Shown here: one piece after another, positions 32,667 to 38,076 of the stretch
Layout: each line of letters starts with the position of its first letter
Numbering within the stretch: position 1 is the first letter of the stretch
Assembly (NCBI GenBank): GCA_012518185.1
Contig: JAAYTA010000047.1
Coordinates: forward strand, 1-38,076
Reading direction: 5' to 3'
DNA: 38,076 bases
Source: Methanobacteriota archaeon
GTDB lineage: Archaea > Thermoplasmatota > Thermoplasmata > Methanomassiliicoccales > Methanomassiliicoccaceae
The notes under the pieces: generated by a model
The model's database searches: none
What the model was told of the DNA's origin: nothing
What the model saw: only the letters and a program-made list of their open reading frames with translations
Made by a program: the position numbers and the translations under genes

Positions 32667-33938
32667 ATGGGGATGGATTCTCAAACCCTACTATTGATGG
32701 TCTCAGTAGCCCTCTTTGTTGGCTTTGCGGCAAATCAACTCTTTGTTAAATATCGGGCTCCTGATGTATTGTTTCTAATACTATTTGGTGTGTTGCTAGG
32801 TCCTGGAGTTACAGGCATAATCGATGGAGAGATGGCTTCACGGGTAACACAGCTTACCACTTATGTCGCTGCTGTAGCATTATCTGTAATCATGCTCCAG
32901 GCTGGCATGGGGATAAAAGTCAAAGATATAGTGACTTCCTTTAGCCGCTCCTTAATATTTACTATAATCGCTTTCTTAGTATCCATCGGAGTAATTACCC
33001 TAATATGTAATCTGATTCTCGGATGGACTATGGGAGAGTCATTACTCTTAGCCTCTATATTAGGAGGCACTAGTGGAGCTATTGTTATACCATTAGTAAG
33101 GGCGCTCAATGTCTCTAATAAGGTTAAAACCATGGTCACACTGGAATCAGCAATCACTGATGTATTAGTGATCGCTGGAGCCATGACTATAATGGCTATA
33201 ATGGTGTCTGGGAGTGCTGACATATTAGTCGTAGGGATGAGGGTTTTAATGGCATTCCTTTTCTCATCTATACTAGGAGTCATTGGCGGTATATTTTGGC
33301 TTAACTTACTGAAGTATGTCGGACGATCTCTCTCCTACATGGTCACATTAGCATTCATGCTGCTGTTGTTTGCAATATCTGAAATTACAGTAGGACTGGG
33401 AGGAGGAGCTATGGCCGCACTCATGTTTGGCCTTACTTTAGGAAATACCGAATCTCTACCCTATCCAATCTGGCGCAGACTAGATCACTCTTGCGATTCT
33501 AAAATAATTGACTTTCATGATGAGATATCATTCTTTGTACGTACTTTTTTCTTTATCTACTTGGGGCTTGTGCTATCTACTACTGCCATGTCATTATTAG
33601 AACTCTTAGCGGGAGTAGTAATATTCAACGTGATCGTAATAGGAAGAATAATCACAACAGCAACTGTCGGGAGAGCGATATGTAAGGATGTGAAAGATCG
33701 TATCACTCTCTTATTCATGATGCCACGAGGGTTAGCAGCTGCAGTTGTAGCCTCTATGCCTCTTTCATTAGGTATAGTAAGTGCTCATGTTGGAAGTATG
33801 ATTGGCTCGGTAACAGCAGTGGCAATTCTTCTAACTACTTGCTTAGCCTCCGTTGGTGCATATATTATAGAAAAGCGCGTTGGGCGAACTGAGCCCACAT
33901 GTGAATACTCTAAAGGAGAGACTGAGATCTCGCCTTAA
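32667..33938 (+). CDS. Monovalent cation:proton antiporter, CPA family
   Basis: A 423-residue protein with about 12 hydrophobic segments. It matches the Na+/H+ exchanger domain: APDVLFLILFGVLLGPGV near the start, a central LGGTSGAIVIPLV and the FFIYLGLVLS segment. The gene probably exports Na+ or K+ in exchange for protons across the membrane. The ion cannot be told from the sequence. There is no C-terminal TrkA domain. The HNH gene follows after 12 bases. Confidence 0.9.
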   Translation: MGMDSQTLLLMVSVALFVGFAANQLFVKYRAPDVLFLILFGVLLGPGVTGIIDGEMASRVTQLTTYVAAVALSVIMLQAGMGIKVKDIVTSFSRSLIFTIIAFLVSIGVITLICNLILGWTMGESLLLASILGGTSGAIVIPLVRALNVSNKVKTMVTLESAITDVLVIAGAMTIMAIMVSGSADILVVGMRVLMAFLFSSILGVIGGIFWLNLLKYVGRSLSYMVTLAFMLLLFAISEITVGLGGGAMAALMFGLTLGNTESLPYPIWRRLDHSCDSKIIDFHDEISFFVRTFFFIYLGLVLSTTAMSLLELLAGVVIFNVIVIGRIITTATVGRAICKDVKDRITLLFMMPRGLAAAVVASMPLSLGIVSAHVGSMIGSVTAVAILLTTCLASVGAYIIEKRVGRTEPTCEYSKGETEISP

Positions 33939-33950
33939 TTCTTTCGGAAA

Positions 33951-34694
33951 ATGTCTAGTATTTTACCATGTCAACATCGATTGATATCTCATGAGGAAAG
34001 TTACTGCTGGCTTGAGAGCAATCGACTCAACTCCGAGGGACTGCCGACCTTAGTGTTCTACTCCTTCGAGGGAAATCGTCCCCTAAGATGTACTGAGGTG
34101 ATTGCATCAATATGCCCATGGCGTTTATGGACTGAAGATCCTGTGGCGAAATTGGTTCCTTGTTCAAATTGCAATCGGCGTCATCGTCAAGGATCAACTT
34201 CACAACAGCTCTGCGTAGCCTGGTCGGAAGCAAAAATAACGCTAAAAATGATGAGAAAGATTAAGAAAGAAGGAGAGAAATATTATCCTGAAGGTACGCG
34301 AGAACTTCCATATTCAGATAGCACTTCTGCCGTAGTTAGGCGCCTAGTATGGAGAAGGATGAAATCTGCGATTTTAAGAAGAGATCGATACCAATGTCAG
34401 GAATGTAACATAGAATTTAACAGAAGGCGTCGAAAAATATTCGATCCATCTCTCAGAAAAGGCAGTGGAGGTTACCGATGGGAGAGCCTGGAAGTCCACC
34501 ATATCATTCCACGATATGAAGGAGGGAGCGATCATCCAGGCAACTTAATGACATTGTGTCCATCTTGCCATTTAGAACACACATCTCGTCAAGCCTCCGA
34601 GAGGGCAAAAGCTAGAAAGAATAGAGAAAAATTTCTTTCAACTCTAGAAGTTGAAGAATGCAATAATGAATTAATCTTCGATCCTCGTGACTAA
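33951..34694 (+). CDS. HNH endonuclease-like protein with cysteine-rich N-terminal region
   Basis: A 247-residue protein. The C-terminal part (about 135-215) is an HNH nuclease with zinc cysteines 149, 152, 203 and 206, the histidine pair LEVHHIIPRYEGGSDHPGNL (His183, His184, Asn198) and CPSCHLEH. The N-terminal 90 residues carry seven more cysteines (7, 19, 47, 55, 71, 74, 88), including CSNC, and do not match a domain I know. It lies 12 bases after the antiporter gene. There is no sign of a phage, intein or restriction system beside it. Its target is unknown. Confidence 0.88.
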   Translation: MSSILPCQHRLISHEESYCWLESNRLNSEGLPTLVFYSFEGNRPLRCTEVIASICPWRLWTEDPVAKLVPCSNCNRRHRQGSTSQQLCVAWSEAKITLKMMRKIKKEGEKYYPEGTRELPYSDSTSAVVRRLVWRRMKSAILRRDRYQCQECNIEFNRRRRKIFDPSLRKGSGGYRWESLEVHHIIPRYEGGSDHPGNLMTLCPSCHLEHTSRQASERAKARKNREKFLSTLEVEECNNELIFDPRD

Positions 34695-34809
34695 GCGACT
34701 TAATCTGGATCGGATCAGAAGAATTCTCAGTAGGATATAGTCTCGTTGAGAGTGAGAAATAATCTTTATATTCGAACACACTAGGGCAGATATACGATCT
34801 AGTTGTGCA

Positions 34810-34830
34810 CCGATGGAACCTATTCATCGG
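34810..34830 (+). promoter_or_regulatory. Hairpin in the TerC mRNA leader
   Basis: CCGATG and CATCGG flank a nine-base loop, a perfect six-base stem ending 16 bases before the ribosome-binding site of the TerC gene. A TATA-like TTTATATT at about 34766-34773 places it just inside the transcript. In bacteria TerC genes often follow a manganese riboswitch; I do not see the conserved loops of that riboswitch here. Confidence 0.4.
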
Positions 34831-34859
34831 AACTGCAATTCTATTCGGAGGTCATGCGC

Positions 34860-35828
34860 GTGATAGGGATGGATCTGGCGTGGATAATATTCGCGGTAGT
34901 TGTCACATCATTATTAGTTCTAGATATTGGAGTCATAAATCGAAGACCTCATGTAATTAGGCCGCGAGAAGCAATGCTGCAAGTTGCATTATTTGTAGGA
35001 GTAGCAATTACATTCAATATTGGCATATATCACTGGCTAGGTCCTACAAAAGGCCTTGAATTCACCACTGGATATCTAATGGAACTTATGCTGAGTGTAG
35101 ATAATCTCTTTGTTTTTATCCTAATTTTCGCCGCGTTCTGCGTACCTAAAAGAGATCAGCATAAGGTATTATTTTATGGCATAATTGGTGCACTAATCTT
35201 CCGCTTATTGTTTATATCAGCTGGCGTAACTTTAGTACATAAATTTGACTGGATCTTATACATTTTTGGAGCTTTCCTAATAATCACCTCTATTAAGATG
35301 GCGATTCAGAAAGAAGATAATGAAGTGACTCCAGATAGTAATGTCGTAGTTCGACTTTTTCGAAAAATAATGCCAGTAACTAGCGACTATGAAGGCGATG
35401 CATTCTTTGTTCGAAAACCCGGAGTGGGAAAAAATGCTGGTAAATTAGTACTGTGGGCAACTCCTATGTTTGTGGCCCTTATTGTAGTGGAAACAACTGA
35501 CATAATATTTGCTGTAGACTCTATACCTGCAATCCTTGGTATTACGACAGATCCATTCATTGTATACAGTTCCAATGTTTTCGCTATCATTGGCCTAAGA
35601 TCGATGTATTTTGCAATTTCACACATGCTAGGGGCCTTCCATTATCTAAAATATGGATTAGCTGGAATTCTATCGTTTGTAGGCATTAAGATGATACTGC
35701 CTCTCTTGGAGCCAGTTGTGGGAGCAGGTGCACATATTTCAGTAGAAATGTCTCTTATTGCGATCATCCTAATCCTTGGCACAGCGATCGGAGCTTCGCT
35801 TATCAGAACTCGCGGGACTAAAGTATAG
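34860..35828 (+). CDS. terC: TerC family membrane protein
   Basis: A protein of about 322 residues with eight or nine membrane segments. The TerC core shows ELMLSVDNLFVFILIF and VETTDIIFAVDSIPAILGIT, whose aspartates and glutamates sit in the membrane and bind metal. Family members export manganese or calcium and have been tied to tellurium resistance. GTG at 34860 is chosen because GGAGGT (34847-34852) is seven bases before it; the in-frame ATG at 34854 is only one base after that site. Confidence 0.93.
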   Translation: MIGMDLAWIIFAVVVTSLLVLDIGVINRRPHVIRPREAMLQVALFVGVAITFNIGIYHWLGPTKGLEFTTGYLMELMLSVDNLFVFILIFAAFCVPKRDQHKVLFYGIIGALIFRLLFISAGVTLVHKFDWILYIFGAFLIITSIKMAIQKEDNEVTPDSNVVVRLFRKIMPVTSDYEGDAFFVRKPGVGKNAGKLVLWATPMFVALIVVETTDIIFAVDSIPAILGITTDPFIVYSSNVFAIIGLRSMYFAISHMLGAFHYLKYGLAGILSFVGIKMILPLLEPVVGAGAHISVEMSLIAIILILGTAIGASLIRTRGTKV

Positions 35829-35850
35829 CATAGTTTATTGGAGCGAAATA

Positions 35851-35982
35851 GATGCTAGAGACGCATATATCCTTCCTCGGAGGAACGCATCGGCTATTAA
35901 GAGTATATCTGGCCGCTGTATCTAACTTCTGGCAGAGTTATGGCAGATAGTACTAGCTATGTGAATGAACTGATCACTCATT
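35851..35982. repeat. Hairpin-rich spacer between TerC and gap
   Basis: The 145-base spacer between two convergent genes holds a row of inverted repeats: GATGC/GCATC (35851-35855, 35887-35891) enclosing the palindrome TTCCTC-G-GAGGAA (35873-35885); CGGC/GCCG (35891-35894, 35912-35915); TAACT/AGTTA (35923-35940); ATAG/CTAT (35947-35960); AATGA/TCATT (35964-35982, running into the end of gap). TGGCAGA also occurs twice, 11 bases apart (35930, 35941). It may end transcription in both directions or be a small structured RNA. Confidence 0.4.
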
Positions 35983-36990
35983 GATACCCAAACTATTATC
36001 GGTAATCTTTATAGATCTGGCAGGATCACATTCAATCTCCATCATAGAACGTATACAATCTATATTCTCAGGCACTACATCGCTCTCTTGGTGCACTGCT
36101 TGATAATAGTATAGTGTCTTGCCAACCATCTTGATACCATCCTGCCATACAGCAACTTCCATTAGATCCCCTCGCTGCCTTTCAAGATCCTTAGCCATTT
36201 CCATGATATTAGCTGTCCCCTTCATTCCCTGCTTACCGCTTACAAATTTCACTCTTGGCACGGCTTCCCATGTTGCCAATATATCTTCTTCTTTAACCTC
36301 TTTCTCTAGATCAGCCATTATGCAATGAAGATGCATGAGTGTAGTTGGTGACTTCACAGCCATTGTGGTAATATTTATCCCTGGAATAATTGTTTTAACA
36401 TCTGGGCCATGATGGGTTGGAAGTTTCAATGAAGGTTCAAGATTGTTTAGCGCCGAGCCCTTATTATCTGATGGATCAGCACCCCTTCGAACTAAAGTGG
36501 CTGAAACTCTTTCAATTCCGATATCTCGATCTAGTGGAAATAGAGTACGGACGAGTCCGGTAGTATTACAAGATACCACTCTTGCGAAGTCAGCTCCCCA
36601 GGCATCACTGTAATTAGCATAGGCATTGAATGATACTCCAGCTAGTTCATGCCTCTCTCCGCCCTGAAATATTGCTTTAATGCCAGCTTTCTGATATCGA
36701 GGGAGATAAGCCTCGCCAACTCCGCCAGGAGTGGCATCGATCATTATGTCAACTACATCCATCAGATCGTCTAGAGTACCTTTTATCTCAATGCCTTCTT
36801 TTTCAAAATTGGCTACTTGCTCAGAACTAGCAGTATAAAGTGGAAATCCTGATGCTGAGGCCAGGTATGCTTCATAGGATGGCCTAGTCTTAGTGACTCC
36901 AATTACTTCCATATCGTCTTGTGCTGCTACGGCAGAGGCGACCCTCTTACCTATTGTACCATATCCGTTAATACCAACCCGTACCTTCAT
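35974..36990 (-). CDS. gap: Glyceraldehyde-3-phosphate dehydrogenase, archaeal type
   Basis: A 338-residue enzyme of the archaeal class II GAPDH, distant from the bacterial type. The Rossmann motif INGYGTIGKRVA (about 7-18) opens the protein, and the catalytic Cys141 lies in VVSCNTTGL. It interconverts glyceraldehyde 3-phosphate and 1,3-bisphosphoglycerate with NAD(P). It works with the Pgk encoded at 31-32 kb. The gene is divergent from the ilvB unit. A TCGTTA/TAACGA inverted repeat at 37024-37051 lies in its probable leader. Confidence 0.97.
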   Translation of the reverse strand: MKVRVGINGYGTIGKRVASAVAAQDDMEVIGVTKTRPSYEAYLASASGFPLYTASSEQVANFEKEGIEIKGTLDDLMDVVDIMIDATPGGVGEAYLPRYQKAGIKAIFQGGERHELAGVSFNAYANYSDAWGADFARVVSCNTTGLVRTLFPLDRDIGIERVSATLVRRGADPSDNKGSALNNLEPSLKLPTHHGPDVKTIIPGINITTMAVKSPTTLMHLHCIMADLEKEVKEEDILATWEAVPRVKFVSGKQGMKGTANIMEMAKDLERQRGDLMEVAVWQDGIKMVGKTLYYYQAVHQESDVVPENIDCIRSMMEIECDPARSIKITDNSLGINE

Positions 36991-37023
36991 ATTGCATACA
37001 CATCCGTTCTCAACAGATGGAGG

Positions 37024-37051
37024 TCGTTAATGATGACAGTTGCGGTAACGA
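37024..37051. promoter_or_regulatory. Inverted repeat upstream of gap
   Basis: TCGTTA and TAACGA with a 16-base spacer lie 34-61 bases before the gap start on the minus strand, after an AT-rich promoter stretch at about 37075-37090. It may be an operator; a six-base repeat can occur by chance. Confidence 0.25.
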
Positions 37052-37155
37052 GCTCCAGAAATGCTAATGGACGATAAAGAAATAAAAATACCTATGTTAC
37101 TTAATCGTAGTAAGCTATTTATTAATCCAATCTCCAGAATCTATTACATACAATC

Positions 37156-37165
37156 ATATAAATAC
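37156..37165 (+). promoter_or_regulatory. TATA box of the ilvB unit
   Basis: ATATAAATAC is the only good TATA box between gap and ilvB on this strand. Its centre is about 27 bases before the ATG at 37188, so the transcript should begin within a few bases of that codon and about 120 bases before ilvB. Confidence 0.6.
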
Positions 37166-37187
37166 TACATTCATCATTTCGGTAACG

Positions 37188-37256
37188 ATGTCAAGGTATT
37201 CCACTGACCCCTTGGTCTTTTCTTTCTCTGGTGTAGTGGTAGTCTTGATTAGGTAG
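37188..37256 (+). CDS. ilvL: Candidate branched-chain amino acid leader peptide
   Basis: A 22-codon frame from ATG 37188 to TAG 37254-37256. It ends SGVVVVLIR: four valine codons in a row (37233-37244 region), then leucine, isoleucine and arginine; an LV pair occurs earlier, so eight of 22 codons are for valine, leucine or isoleucine. It starts where the TATA box predicts the mRNA to begin, so ribosomes would meet it first. ilvB follows 50 bases later in another frame, hence this is not an ilvB N-terminus. In E. coli and Corynebacterium such peptides control ilv genes by ribosome stalling. For archaea this is inference. Confidence 0.55.
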   Translation: MSRYSTDPLVFSFSGVVVVLIR

Positions 37257-37259
37257 AGG

Positions 37260-37301
37260 CATCCAATAATTCTGGTTGTCCTCGCTCATTGTATGGATGT
37301 G
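37260..37301 (+). promoter_or_regulatory. Candidate attenuator stem covering the ilvB ribosome-binding region
   Basis: CATCCA (37260-37265) pairs perfectly with TGGATG (37294-37299). The right arm belongs to GGATGTG, the best ribosome-binding sequence before the GTG at 37307. GAGG (37256-37259) with CCTC (37280-37283) is a competing pairing that cannot form at the same time. A ribosome held on the valine-isoleucine codons would cover the left arm and free the ilvB site. Confidence 0.45.
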
Positions 37302-37306
37302 TTATT

Positions 37307-38076
37307 GTGAGAGGTTCAAAAGCGGTTCTCACGCTTCTGGAGCAAAAAGGCGTCGAGGTGATGTTCGGGCTTCCTGGAGGGACTACTATACCCCTCTATG
37401 ATGATCTCATATCATCTGATATACACCACGTGCTCGTTCGCCATGAGCAATGTGCAGCACATATGGCCGATGGCTATGCTAGAGCGACTGGTCGCATTGG
37501 CGTTTGCACATCAACTTCTGGTCCCGGCTCTACAAATATGGTAACTGGAGTCGCAACTGCATATGTGGATTCATCTCCATTACTAGTCTTAACTGGCCAG
37601 GTAGCCACTGGAATGATGGGTAATAATGCATTCCAGGAGGCTGATTCATTTTCGCTGATGATGCCAATTACTAAGCATAATTTCCGATGTTTAGATCCAA
37701 GTGATATACCCGAGGCAATAGATAGGGGCATCGATATAGCTACGACAGGTCGTATGGGCCCCGTTCATGTTGATCTGCCAACAGATGTTCTAAAACAACA
37801 AGTGCCTAAGGAGGCACTGAATCAAAAATTTCTAATGCCTCCTCCACTAGAGGATCTCTCAGCTATATCTGACGCTATAAAGATGTTAAAAAATGCTGAG
37901 CGCCCTCTATTATTAGTGGGAGGAGGAGTTCAATGGTCTAATGCATGTTCTGAAGTACTCCGACTTGCCGAAATGCTTCTGGCTCCAGTCGTCACAACTA
38001 TTATGGCTAAAGGAGCAATCCCGGAGGATCACCCACTATCGCTGGGCATAATTGGTATGCATGGGAGAGAATGTGC
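37307..38076 (+). CDS. ilvB: Acetolactate synthase large subunit (N-terminal part, cut by window edge)
   Basis: The frame is open from GTG 37307 to the right edge, about 256 residues. It shows the thiamine-diphosphate enzyme pattern: VEVMFGLPGGTTIPLYD, the catalytic glutamate in VRHEQCAAHMADGYARATG, then STSGPGSTNMVTG and the LLVLTGQV strand, and the start of the middle domain (PLLLVGGGVQWS). It condenses two pyruvates, or pyruvate and 2-oxobutyrate, in valine, leucine and isoleucine synthesis. A stop at 37250-37252 in this frame limits the start; GTG with GGATGTG five bases upstream is the best choice. The small subunit lies beyond the window, if present. Confidence 0.95.
   Translation, partial: MRGSKAVLTLLEQKGVEVMFGLPGGTTIPLYDDLISSDIHHVLVRHEQCAAHMADGYARATGRIGVCTSTSGPGSTNMVTGVATAYVDSSPLLVLTGQVATGMMGNNAFQEADSFSLMMPITKHNFRCLDPSDIPEAIDRGIDIATTGRMGPVHVDLPTDVLKQQVPKEALNQKFLMPPPLEDLSAISDAIKMLKNAERPLLLVGGGVQWSNACSEVLRLAEMLLAPVVTTIMAKGAIPEDHPLSLGIIGMHGREC

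Noticed and set aside
34695-34859. yybP-ykoY manganese riboswitch before TerC
   Set aside because: The conserved loop sequences of that riboswitch are not found; only a simple hairpin is present.
479-35828. Possible pyrrolysine read-through of TAG codons
   Set aside because: Several genes here end in TAG (thiI, tal, thiL, amrS, terC), but each protein already has its normal length for the family, and no methylamine methyltransferase gene is present. TAG is simply used as a stop.
37226-37246. tRNA-like words TCTGGTGTAGTGGTAG
   Set aside because: They resemble a D arm, but no acceptor, anticodon or T arm can be folded around them. The bases are better explained as valine and leucine codons of the leader ORF.
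1-38076. CRISPR array, insertion sequence, integrase or phage genes
   Set aside because: No regularly spaced repeats, no transposase or integrase motifs and no terminal repeats were seen. The window reads as stable core chromosome.

Overview
This window is archaeal chromosome. Typical archaeal genes include PCNA, transcription factor S, exosome Csl4, a Nob1-like PIN nuclease, a beta-CASP RNase of the aCPSF2 kind, an archaeal type GAPDH, a transketolase split into two genes and archaeal Lrp regulators. Promoters are TATA-type, and several sit about 25 bases before a start codon, which implies leaderless mRNAs. Base composition looks like roughly 40% GC by eye. The alkyltransferase-endonuclease V fusion is a form known from Ferroplasma, so a member of the Thermoplasmatota is my best guess. 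I cannot place it more precisely from the sequence alone.

Layout. 1-3.9 kb (mostly minus strand) is an RNA-processing neighbourhood: Nob1 (partial), a small conserved-looking protein facing the other way, a ThiI-type sulfurtransferase core, Csl4, a METTL5-like methyltransferase, a HTH-CBS regulator and an Lrp regulator. 4.4-5.5 kb has tRNA-Val(CAC) and an Hsp20 gene overlapping a 16-cysteine copper-storage-like protein. 5.7-9.2 kb (minus) has an NrdG-like radical SAM activase and a compact cluster YjbQ, aCPSF2, NadC, zinc protein. 9.4-12 kb (plus) has two unknown genes, TFS and PCNA.

12.2-19.2 kb (plus) is metabolic: split transketolase plus transaldolase, proA-proB, then thiL overlapping an AmmeMemoRadiSam-type radical SAM gene. 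19.3-21.8 kb has a divergent prepilin peptidase and MscS channel pair. 21.9-24.4 kb has a nitroreductase, the alkyltransferase-endonuclease V fusion and a PanE-like reductase. 24.6-31.3 kb is one tightly packed lysine operon: Lrp regulator, dapA, dapB, lysC, lysA, dapF, dapL. It encodes the aminotransferase variant of the diaminopimelate pathway except aspartate-semialdehyde dehydrogenase. 31.3-37 kb has pgk, a Na+/H+ antiporter with an HNH protein, TerC and gap. The window ends inside ilvB (acetolactate synthase large subunit).

The most interesting signal is ahead of ilvB. A 22-codon ORF (37188-37256) ends in a run of valine, leucine and isoleucine codons. It starts about where a TATA box predicts the transcript to start, and it is followed by an inverted repeat whose right arm covers the ilvB ribosome-binding region. 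This looks like a branched-chain amino acid leader peptide and attenuator in an archaeon. Second is the alkyltransferase-endonuclease V fusion, in which the methyl-accepting cysteine is threonine.
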